Positions 1 to 5,450 of a stretch of DNA of 5,450 nucleotides are shown piece after piece. Positions within the stretch are counted from its first letter, which is position 1. The number at the start of each line of letters is the position of its first letter. This DNA comes from Acidobacteriota bacterium (GTDB lineage Bacteria; Acidobacteriota; Terriglobia; Terriglobales; Acidobacteriaceae), in contig JAKCDN010000225.1 in assembly GCA_021841795.1 (NCBI GenBank), forward strand, positions 1 to 5,450, given 5' to 3'. The notes below the pieces were generated by a model. That model was given only the letters and a program-made list of their open reading frames with translations. It made no database searches and had not been told where the DNA came from. Made by a program: the position numbers and the translations under genes.

Positions 1-1538
1 AGACCTACACCCCCAAGGCCGTCCAGGCCCGGCACGGTTTCTTCAAGGGCTCCATGGAAGCCATCACCGAGCTGACCAAGGCGCTGCACCTCGACACCCA
101 GTTCGTCTACTCCGAAACCGGCTTCATGCAGATGATGTTCCTTGACCCCACCGGCTTCGACCAGCAACACTACGTCTTCAGCTATGTGCGCCGCGAGTTC
201 CTCGGCTCCGTGCGGACCTGGGTCTTTGACGTCCATCCCCGCCCTGAGATCAAGGGCATGGGCCGCTTCTACGGCCGCGTCTGGATCGAGGACGAAGGGG
301 GCAACGTCGTCCGCTTCAACGGCACCTATACCGGACCCACCGACGAAGACTCCTCCAAGCACTACTTCCACTTCGACAGTTGGCGCATGAACGTACAGCC
401 CGGCATCTGGCTCCCCGTCGCCGTCTATGTCGAGGAGACCCAGCGCACCGAGACCGACAAGTCCGTCGGCCTCAAGGCCCAGACCCACTTCTGGGGCTAC
501 TCCCTCAAGCTGCCCACCCGCGACAGCGAAAACGTCAGCATGAAGGTAGACGACGCCGTCGACAAGAGCGACGACTCGCAGGACGTCGGCCCCCTCCAGG
601 CCTCGCGCATGTGGATCACGCAGGCTGAAAACAATGTCATCGACCGTCTCGTTGAAGCCGGCCTCGTCGCGCCCCTCACCTCCGGCGGCTATGAGGATAA
701 GGTGCTCGGCCAGATCGTCATCAATCTCGTCGTCCCCAACAACCTCGCCTTCACTGACCAGATTCACTGCCGCGTCCTGCTCACTGACACCATTGAGGCC
801 ACCACCGTCGGCAACACCATCCTGATCAGCAAGGGACTCATTGATACCCTGCCCAACGAAGAGTCCATCGCCTCGGTCGTCTCCATGGAGCTGGCGCATA
901 TCGCCATGGGCCACCACATCGACACTCGCTATGCCTTCAACGACCGCCTGCTCTTTCCCGACGAGGCCACCTTCCGGCGCATCGACATGAACCACACCGA
1001 TGTCGATAACGGAACCGCCGCCAAGCGCGCCATGGAATATCTTCAGAACTCCATGTACAAGGACAGGCTCGCCAACGCCGGCCTCTACTACGAGCAGCTC
1101 GTTGACCGCGCCGGCGTCCTCAAGGCCCTCAACACTCCCCGCCTCGGCGACTCGCTCCTCAAGCCCGACGGCACCCCCTGGATGTCCGAACTCCTCCACT
1201 CCGCGCCCAAGATCAACTGGGACGACCTCAATCAGACTGCGGCTCTGCCCCTCGGAAGCTGGCTCAAGACGGACCCCTGGGACGACACCGAGCACATGCT
1301 CAACGCCAAACGGTATGCCCCTATGAACGCCCGCGACAAGATGCCGTTCGAGGTCACGCCCATCTTCTACAAGCTGCAGCGCTATGACGCGGCTTCAGTT
1401 GCGCCCCAGCCCGCGGCCGCGCCGGCCGGCGGCCAGCCTGCCGCCGCTCCTGACAATGCTCCCGCGGCCCCACCCCAGCCCGGCCCGGCTCCGCAACCCG
1501 GTCCGCAAGCGACGGCTGCGCAAAGTCCGCAGTCATAA
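1..1538 (+). CDS. M48-peptidase-like protein with LolA/B-like N-terminal region, degenerate active site (5' partial)
   Basis: The frame is open from the left edge: codons before the first ATG (54) read TYTPKAVQARHGFFKGS and continue smoothly, so the start lies outside the window and 511 residues are visible. Positions about 54-510 encode a beta-rich segment (FDVHPRP, GRFYGRVWIED, GNVVRFNGTY) that resembles lipoprotein-sorting (LolA/LolB-like) folds; this is recalled resemblance. From about 600 the protein looks like an M48 metallopeptidase: NTILISKGLIDTLPNEE, then the position of the HELAH helix. There the sequence reads MELAHIAMGHH, with Met (codon 885-887) in place of the first zinc-binding His. 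Glu and the second His remain. The downstream third-ligand motif (E/D-x-x-AD type) is not recognisable; the corresponding stretch appears to be SMYKDRLANAG (about 1051-1083). The last 50 or so residues (from about 1388) are Pro/Ala/Gln-rich and probably disordered. An envelope location is inferred. Possible roles are a pseudoprotease scaffold or a lipoprotein chaperone. Coding is certain; function is not known. Confidence 0.85.
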   Translation, partial: TYTPKAVQARHGFFKGSMEAITELTKALHLDTQFVYSETGFMQMMFLDPTGFDQQHYVFSYVRREFLGSVRTWVFDVHPRPEIKGMGRFYGRVWIEDEGGNVVRFNGTYTGPTDEDSSKHYFHFDSWRMNVQPGIWLPVAVYVEETQRTETDKSVGLKAQTHFWGYSLKLPTRDSENVSMKVDDAVDKSDDSQDVGPLQASRMWITQAENNVIDRLVEAGLVAPLTSGGYEDKVLGQIVINLVVPNNLAFTDQIHCRVLLTDTIEATTVGNTILISKGLIDTLPNEESIASVVSMELAHIAMGHHIDTRYAFNDRLLFPDEATFRRIDMNHTDVDNGTAAKRAMEYLQNSMYKDRLANAGLYYEQLVDRAGVLKALNTPRLGDSLLKPDGTPWMSELLHSAPKINWDDLNQTAALPLGSWLKTDPWDDTEHMLNAKRYAPMNARDKMPFEVTPIFYKLQRYDAASVAPQPAAAPAGGQPAAAPDNAPAAPPQPGPAPQPGPQATAAQSPQS

Positions 1539-1563
1539 TACAATCTCTCCCAGCCCTCGGCTG

Positions 1564-1591
1564 CGCGCTGCCACTCCGCGACGCGCTGCCA
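1564..1591. repeat. 10-bp direct repeat pair upstream of the barrel gene
   Basis: CGCGCTGCCA occurs exactly at 1564-1573 and again at 1582-1591, an 18-bp period, in the 128-bp spacer between the M48-like gene and the outer-membrane protein gene. Tandem half-sites spaced close to two helical turns can bind a regulator, but the spacer is GC-rich and such a pair could arise by chance. I see no convincing -35/-10 promoter in the spacer. An 8-bp palindrome CTCGCGAG lies at 1630-1637. Confidence 0.3.
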
Positions 1592-1666
1592 GGGCTAACG
1601 AGCGTGGGACCGTTTGGCCTCCCCAGCCTCTCGCGAGCTCACAGGAAGTGGATTTGCGTTGTGCTC

Positions 1667-2218
1667 ATGAAACATTCGATTTTGGCGCTGTGCTGCATCG
1701 CCCTCGCGTCGGTTGCTCTGCTCCCTGCTCACGGCCAGGTTGTCCCTTCGGCTAAAACCGGCAGCGTGAGTCTACGCGCCGGCGGTTTCGGCTCCGGCTT
1801 TCAGCCCGACTACGCCGGCAACGGCATCGCCCAGACCGGCCCCGACCGCCTCTATGGCTTTGGCGCCTACGCCGATGCCCGCTTCACCCGCTGGATCCAG
1901 CCCGAGCTTGAAATGCGCTGGCTCCACTTCAATCAGTTCCAGGGCGTCGATGAAAATACCTACTCCATCGGCGAGCGCCTGCCCATCATCGACTACTTCC
2001 ACGGCTTCACCCCCTATGGCAAGATCCTGGTCGGCCTCGGCAGCGGCAGCTTCCTCACCGGCAACGCCTTCGTGGTCACCTACGGCGCCGGTGTGGATTA
2101 CCGCCTGTCCCGCAGGTTCACCCTCCGCGCCGTCGATTTCGAGTACCAGCAGTGGCATGTCACCCCAACCCTCTGGCCCTACGGCGTCAGCGTCGGCCTC
2201 AGCTACAAGATCTTCTGA
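1667..2218 (+). CDS. Outer-membrane beta-barrel protein (OmpA/OmpX-like small barrel), secreted
   Basis: This gene encodes 183 residues. The start is placed at ATG 1667 because it opens a textbook signal peptide: Lys2, a hydrophobic core (ILALCCIALASVALL) and a probable cleavage site AHG/Q after residue 23. An in-frame GTG at 1661 is an alternative, since the AGGAAG at 1643-1648 sits rather far from the ATG (18 bases). The mature part consists of amphipathic stretches with aromatic girdles, such as RLYGFGAYADARF, ELEMRWLHFN, FTPYGKILVGLGSG and YGAGVDYRLSRRFTLRAVDFEY. It ends in VGLSYKIF, a C-terminal Phe strand typical of BAM-inserted proteins. Length and strand count suggest an eight-stranded barrel. 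The ligand or role is not evident. It follows the M48-like gene in the same direction and is closed by its own terminator, so co-transcription with that gene is possible. Confidence 0.85.
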   Translation: MKHSILALCCIALASVALLPAHGQVVPSAKTGSVSLRAGGFGSGFQPDYAGNGIAQTGPDRLYGFGAYADARFTRWIQPELEMRWLHFNQFQGVDENTYSIGERLPIIDYFHGFTPYGKILVGLGSGSFLTGNAFVVTYGAGVDYRLSRRFTLRAVDFEYQQWHVTPTLWPYGVSVGLSYKIF

Positions 2219-2277
2219 AGGGGCAGGGAACTGAGCTGCCGGCCGGCTCTGCCGCCGCCTCGGCAATAATCGGTAAT

Positions 2278-2316
2278 AAAACCGCGAATGCCGCTCCGGC
2301 TTCGCGGTTTTTTTTT
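2278..2316 (+). terminator. Intrinsic terminator of the barrel gene, possibly bidirectional
   Basis: CCGCGAA (2282-2288) pairs with TTCGCGG (2301-2307). GCCG (2290-2293) pairs with CGGC (2297-2300) around the loop CTC, leaving one unpaired T. Nine T follow (2308-2316), and AAAA at 2278-2281 can extend the stem. The element starts 59 bases after the barrel stop codon. Read on the minus strand, the same stem is followed by TTTTATTA, so it may also stop transcripts coming from the right. Confidence 0.92.
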
Positions 2317-2392
2317 GCGCTGCGGTTTGCCGGTAATTTCCCCGGCTGGGCGCATAATTGAACTCAGTGAGCAGACCGCGCCTGGTGGCCGC

Positions 2393-2413
2393 GGGTTCGT
2401 CCGCATCGAACCC
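2393..2413. repeat. Perfect 7-bp inverted repeat with 7-base loop
   Basis: GGGTTCG (2393-2399) and CGAACCC (2407-2413) are perfectly complementary around TCCGCAT. It is not followed by a T-run on either strand, so it is not a terminator. Its resemblance to a tRNA T-arm is superficial, because no acceptor or anticodon stem surrounds it. It could be an operator or an RNA hairpin. Confidence 0.35.
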
Positions 2414-2516
2414 TCCACCGCCGCCAGCGCGGTTTCTAACCTCTTTGCTTTCTAGATTCTGGCCACAAGCTACTGAAAGTAAATATTTTAGTCGGTTTGC
2501 CGTCAGCTAAGCTATT

Positions 2517-2537
2517 GTAAATAAACAAGTTATTTGC
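2517..2537. repeat. AT-rich near-palindrome (operator-like)
   Basis: GTAAATAA (2517-2524) and TTATTTGC (2530-2537) form an inverted repeat with one mismatch around ACAAG, inside the AT-rich island. The 21-bp size and symmetry resemble a dimeric-regulator site, but no adjacent gene start needs one: both flanking genes end towards it. Confidence 0.3.
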
Positions 2538-2710
2538 AGGATCTACCCCAAAAGTTTTTTCCCGCTCATTGTCGCCTGGGTTTCGCGGTAAAGACGCCAA
2601 TTCTTCGCCTTTTCAGGCCGTTTTGCATAGAAACCGGTGCAACCGGCCCCTCAGCAAGCCGCCCGTCCCGCCGTCCTCAGTGCGCCATGCCCCCGCCTGC
2701 GCCTGTCACG

Positions 2711-2742
2711 CAAAAAGGGGCTGCTCGCCTGAGCAGCCCCTT
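2711..2742 (-). terminator. Intrinsic terminator of ftsH
   Basis: Arms 2715-2726 and 2731-2742 (core GGGGCTGCTC / GAGCAGCCCC) form a perfect 12-bp stem with a 4-base loop. On the minus strand it ends in five T (complement of 2712-2716). It lies 26 bases past the ftsH stop codon. The plus-strand side has no T-run, so it acts only for the leftward transcript. Confidence 0.93.
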
Positions 2743-2768
2743 CTGATTCCTGCAATCCGGCCCCGGTT

Positions 2769-4694
2769 TTATGCCGGCGAAGGCGATCCCTCCGGAAAGC
2801 TCCCCGTTCCGCGGCTGTCCGGCTTCAGCACCTGCTGCGGGCTGTTGCCGTCGCCGTCGTTCGGCGAGGCCAGCGACGAGCGCATCGGCGGCAGTTCCTT
2901 GCCTTCGACCAGCAGCCTCAGCTCCTCGGCGTCGATCGTCTCGCGCTCCAGCAGCGCCGCGGCAATGCGATGCATCGCGTCCTGGTTCGCATCCAGAATC
3001 GTATGCGCCGACTGGTACGCCTCGTCGATCAGGCGTCGCACTTCCAGGTCGATCTGCCGCGCCGTCTCTTCGCTGAAGTCGCGGTGCTGCGCAATCTCGC
3101 GGCCCAGGAAGATCTGCTCCTCCTTCTTGCCGAAGGTCAGCGGCCCCAGCCGGCTCATCCCGTACTCGCACACCATCGAACGCGCCAGCTCCGTCGCCCG
3201 CTCGATGTCGTTGCCCGCGCCCGTTGACATCTGGTTCAGGAAGACCTCCTCGGCCACCCGTCCGCCATACATCATCGCCAGCCGCGTCTCCAGATACTCG
3301 CGTGTGTAGTTGTGGCGATCGTCCGGCAGGTGCACCGTCACTCCCAGCGCCATCCCGCGCGGAATAATCGTCACCTTGTGCACCGGATCGGAGTCCTTGC
3401 GCATGTACGAAACCAGCGCATGGCCCGCCTCGTGATACGCCGTCACCTTCTTCTCGCCATCCGACAGCAGCATCGACTTCCGCTCGGCGCCCATCAGCAC
3501 CTTGTCTTTCGCCAGCTCGAAGTCGTACATCGTCACTTGCTTGCGGTTCATGCGCGCCGCGTTCAGCGCCGCCTCGTTCACCATGTTGGCCAGATCGGCG
3601 CCGCTGAAGCCGGGCGTCCCGCGCGCAAGAACGTTCAGATTTGTGTCCTCGCTTACGGGAACCTTCTTCACGTGCACCTTCAGCACTTCCTCGCGTCCCC
3701 GCACATCCGGCAGTCCCACCACCACGCGCCGGTCAAACCGCCCCGGCCGCAGCAGCGCCGGATCGAGCACGTCCGGACGGTTCGTTGCCGCTACCAGAAT
3801 CACGCCGTCGTTCGACTCGAACCCGTCCATCTCCACCAGCAGCTGGTTCAGCGTCTGCTCGCGCTCATCGTGGCCGCCGCCGAGGCCAGCTCCGCGATGC
3901 CGTCCCACGGCGTCGATCTCATCGATGAAGATGATGCACGGAGCGTTCTTCTTGCCTTGCTCGAACAGGTCGCGCACCCGGCTCGCGCCCACGCCCACGA
4001 ACATCTCCACAAAATCAGAGCCTGAGATCGAGAAGAAGGGAACATTGGCCTCGCCCGCCACCGCCCGCGCCAGCAGCGTCTTGCCCGTGCCTGGAGGCCC
4101 CACCAGCAGCACGCCCTTGGGGATGCGTCCGCCCAGCTTCTGGAACTTCTGCGGCTCGCGCAGGTACTCGATGATCTCCTTCAGCTCTTCCTTGGCCTCA
4201 TCCACGCCGGCCACGTCCTTGAACGTCACCTTCTTCTGCTGCATCGAAAGCAGACGCGCCCGGCTCTTGCCGAACGAGAGCGCCTTGTTGCCCCCCGACT
4301 GCATCTGCCGCAGCATGAAGAACCACACCAGCACGATCAGCACAAACGGGCCCACGTTGATCAACAGCGGCACCAGGAAGTTGCTCTGCTCCGGCTTGAT
4401 CGTGAAGTTCACCTTGTGGCTCGGATCCAGCATCGCCTTCATCAGGTCTTCGTCGTTCGCCGGCAGCGTGGTGTGGAACTCGTCCTTCGGCGAGGTCTTC
4501 AGGTGACCCTTCAGGTCGTTCCCCTGGATCGTCGCATCCATCACCTGGCCATTCAGAACCTTGTCGTACAGGTCGGAATACGAGTACTCCGCCTCTTTCG
4601 TCATGCTGGCGCTCTTCGACACAATGACCCATAGCATCAGCAGGCAGATGGCGAGAAACACCCAGAACATGATTGTCTTAACGTTTGAGTTCAC
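2769..4694 (-). CDS. ftsH: ATP-dependent zinc metalloprotease FtsH
   Basis: FtsH is a membrane-anchored AAA+ protease that forms hexamers, extracts and degrades misassembled membrane proteins, and turns over selected cytosolic regulators. The 641 residues have the family's normal length and order. TM1 is at about 6-27, a short periplasmic domain follows at about 28-104, and TM2 is at about 105-128. The AAA module has Walker A GPPGTGKT (199-206), pore motif MFVG (231-234), Walker B IFIDEID (255-261), and a second region of homology [20 protein letters not shown] (303-322) with arginine fingers R316 and R319. The protease domain has HEAGH (421-425) and the third zinc ligand D496 in TGAGND. A Ser/Pro/Gly-rich tail follows residue 603. 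All catalytic residues are present. The start is GTG 4694: AAGGAG (4706-4701) lies six bases before it, whereas the upstream in-frame TTG at 4700 abuts the ribosome site. It is downstream of tilS on the same strand and has its own terminator. Confidence 0.98.
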   Translation of the reverse strand: MNSNVKTIMFWVFLAICLLMLWVIVSKSASMTKEAEYSYSDLYDKVLNGQVMDATIQGNDLKGHLKTSPKDEFHTTLPANDEDLMKAMLDPSHKVNFTIKPEQSNFLVPLLINVGPFVLIVLVWFFMLRQMQSGGNKALSFGKSRARLLSMQQKKVTFKDVAGVDEAKEELKEIIEYLREPQKFQKLGGRIPKGVLLVGPPGTGKTLLARAVAGEANVPFFSISGSDFVEMFVGVGASRVRDLFEQGKKNAPCIIFIDEIDAVGRHRGAGLGGGHDEREQTLNQLLVEMDGFESNDGVILVAATNRPDVLDPALLRPGRFDRRVVVGLPDVRGREEVLKVHVKKVPVSEDTNLNVLARGTPGFSGADLANMVNEAALNAARMNRKQVTMYDFELAKDKVLMGAERKSMLLSDGEKKVTAYHEAGHALVSYMRKDSDPVHKVTIIPRGMALGVTVHLPDDRHNYTREYLETRLAMMYGGRVAEEVFLNQMSTGAGNDIERATELARSMVCEYGMSRLGPLTFGKKEEQIFLGREIAQHRDFSEETARQIDLEVRRLIDEAYQSAHTILDANQDAMHRIAAALLERETIDAEELRLLVEGKELPPMRSSLASPNDGDGNSPQQVLKPDSRGTGSFPEGSPSPA

Positions 4695-4700
4695 CAACAA

Positions 4701-4706
4701 CTCCTT
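4701..4706 (-). promoter_or_regulatory. ftsH: Ribosome binding site that decides the ftsH start
   Basis: On the minus strand AAGGAG is followed by TTGTTG and then GTG AAC TCA. The spacing to GTG 4694 is six bases, which is good. The spacing to TTG 4700 is zero and to TTG 4697 three, so neither TTG is a likely start. The resulting N-terminus, [13 protein letters not shown], matches the style of FtsH proteins I recall from acidobacteria. Confidence 0.8.
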
Positions 4707-4961
4707 TTCGCCGCGAGTGTAAGACCGTTTCGGCGACCCCAGTCATCCGCCTCTGGCGTACCACTAAGGGTTAGACGCACATAACTCATGCAAAGTGGCA
4801 GGAAATGCTCAATTGACCCGCAGGCACACACTTCATGCCGCCAGAGGAAGCAGTATCCCGATTGTACTCCCCTGGGCCGATCAAATTGGAGCAATTTCCA
4901 TGCCGCAAACGGGGTAGAACCACATGGCTTTTCCTCGCCTTGGCCGGCCCCGCCCAGGCCG
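4707..4961 (-). other. tilS-ftsH spacer, probable ftsH leader and promoter region
   Basis: This spacer between the tilS stop and the ftsH ribosome site is less GC-rich than the flanking genes. No intrinsic terminator follows tilS: an inverted repeat GGCCGGC/GCCGGCC (4971-4965 and 4949-4943) has a 15-base loop and no T-run. A -10-like TACAAT lies at 4866-4861, but the nearest TTGATC (4884-4879) is only 12 bases away, too close for an ordinary sigma-70 promoter. The size suggests an internal promoter for ftsH, with read-through from tilS also possible. I see no CIRCE element or clear heat-shock consensus. A 67-codon frame here (TTG start at 4894, running into ftsH) resembles nothing known. Confidence 0.4.
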
Positions 4962-5450
4962 TCAGGCCGGCTCCATCACCCGTACCGTCAGCCCCGGTTC
5001 CGGCTCCAGCTCCACCCCCTGCATCCATACAATCCGCCCGCCCGTCTCCAGCACCGGCCACACCGCCCGCTCCGTTCCCGTAACATGCTTTCGTTCCAGA
5101 ACTTCCTTTACCTTGCGCGGTCCGCTCGTGTAGCGCAGCCGCACCCGGTCGCCCGCCCTCCAGTTGCGCAAAACCGCCGTCTGCGGCCGGGCATCGCCCT
5201 CCGCCGCCGTGCATTCGATCCTCAGCCGCACCCCAAGCTCCGGGGCCTCGATCTCGCCCGGAATCGCCACCGTGTATACGCCGCACGCCGCATCCCGTCC
5301 CTGGCTGCCCCGCGGTCTTGCGGTTCCGGCCGTAAGCCGCAGCTCGCGCGCCGTCCGCTCCGCCAGCAGCCCCTGCGGTAGCGTCAGCATCTGTCCTCCG
5401 CGTCCCTCCAGGGCCAGCAGTCGCACCCCCTCGGTCGCGCCAAAGTCCAG
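4962..5450 (-). CDS. tilS: tRNA(Ile)-lysidine synthase, C-terminal part (5' end beyond window)
   Basis: TilS uses ATP and lysine to convert C34 of the CAU-anticodon tRNA-Ile to lysidine, changing both its codon reading (AUA) and its charging identity; it acts in the cytoplasm and is essential in most bacteria. Only the last 162 residues are visible, and the frame is open to the right edge. The first part, LDFGATEGVRLLALEG then LPQGLLAERTARELRL, fits the linker and substrate-binding region that precedes the C-terminal domain. The last part is the recognisable TilS C-terminal domain: LRNWRAGDRVRL, RKVKEVLERKHV, AVWPVLETGGRIVWMQG. The catalytic N-terminal ATP-pyrophosphatase domain with its SGGxDS loop would lie outside the window. 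An in-frame GTG at 5426 is internal and not the start. The adjacency to ftsH is a well-known gene order (often with hpt between; absent here). Confidence 0.92.
   Translation of the reverse strand: MDFGATEGVRLLALEGRGGQMLTLPQGLLAERTARELRLTAGTARPRGSQGRDAACGVYTVAIPGEIEAPELGVRLRIECTAAEGDARPQTAVLRNWRAGDRVRLRYTSGPRKVKEVLERKHVTGTERAVWPVLETGGRIVWMQGVELEPEPGLTVRVMEPA

Larger units (their letters stand above)
2317..2710. other. Convergent gene-free region with AT-rich island
   Basis: This stretch separates the two convergent transcription units and holds no credible gene: the short reading frames crossing it run through one or other terminator and match no family I recognise. The left part (2317-2435) is GC-rich with several small hairpins, including an imperfect one at 2376-2394. 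The middle is strikingly AT-rich: only 23 of the 70 bases at 2471-2540 are G or C, against a clearly GC-rich background. AT-rich -10-like hexamers occur on both strands (for example TAAAAT at 2490-2485, minus), but none has a good -35 at proper spacing. A small RNA, a regulatory site or simply unconstrained spacer are all possible. Confidence 0.5.

Noticed and set aside
1604..1666. Upstream extension of the barrel gene to GTG 1604
   Set aside because: The extra 21 residues would precede a perfect signal peptide starting at Met 1667, and no ribosome site precedes 1604.
2380..2415. Possible tRNA T-arm-like sequence (GGGTTCG...CGAACCC)
   Set aside because: No acceptor stem, D-arm or anticodon arm can be drawn around it, and the loop sequence does not fit a T-loop.
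2203..2418. 71-codon minus-strand frame with an internal ATG after GGAGGG (2406)
   Set aside because: It reads straight through the terminator at 2278-2316; its RKKK stretch is just the terminator A-run translated. It ends inside the barrel gene and resembles nothing known.
2534..2746. 70-codon plus-strand frame starting at TTG 2534
   Set aside because: It runs across the ftsH terminator hairpin, has no ribosome site and has an arbitrary composition.
3312..4506. Long plus-strand frames opposite ftsH (up to 334 codons)
   Set aside because: Antisense frames over a GC-rich, strongly conserved gene stay open by codon bias. Their products are low-complexity Ser/Arg/Pro or His/Arg-rich and have no ribosome sites.
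4861..4884. TTGATC and TACAAT as an ftsH sigma-70 promoter
   Set aside because: The hexamers are only 12 bases apart, well below the usual 16-18, so I do not call a promoter.
4786..5286. 166-codon frame on the minus strand overlapping tilS and the spacer
   Set aside because: It is an out-of-frame shadow of the tilS C-terminal domain with Gly/Ala-rich composition and no family resemblance. The correct frame shows clear TilS motifs.

Overview
The window looks like a chromosomal core segment from a GC-rich, Gram-negative (diderm) bacterium. The best guess is an acidobacterium of the Terriglobia/Acidobacteriaceae type. This rests on the style of the FtsH N-terminus, a tilS to ftsH order with no hpt between them, an M48-like protein with a lipoprotein-sorting-like N-terminal region, and a small outer-membrane barrel. 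Taxonomy is inference from recalled family resemblance, not from a search.

Layout. Bases 1-1538 (+) hold the 3' part of a large gene that enters from the left edge. Its product joins a LolA/LolB-like N-terminal region to an M48-peptidase-like region and ends in a Pro/Ala-rich tail. The zinc-binding HExxH motif reads MELAH, so it is probably not an active M48 protease. After a 128-bp spacer with a 10-bp direct repeat, 1667-2218 (+) encodes a secreted 8-strand-type outer-membrane beta-barrel protein, followed by a strong intrinsic terminator at 2278-2316. A convergent gene-free stretch (2219-2768) follows. It contains an unusually AT-rich block and two small inverted repeats, and it ends with the ftsH terminator (2711-2742, minus strand). 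The complete ftsH gene occupies 2769-4694 on the minus strand. Upstream of it, after a 267-bp spacer, lies the 3' end of tilS (4962 to the right edge, minus strand).

How they work together. tilS and ftsH are co-oriented housekeeping genes: tRNA-Ile2 anticodon modification and membrane-protein quality control. They converge on two co-oriented envelope genes. Each convergent unit has its own intrinsic terminator. I see no mobile element, CRISPR array, tRNA or rRNA gene, and no convincing new multi-gene system. The most unusual item is the M48-like protein with a degenerate active site. Two gene starts also need correcting: ftsH most likely begins at GTG 4694, and the first gene has no start inside the window.
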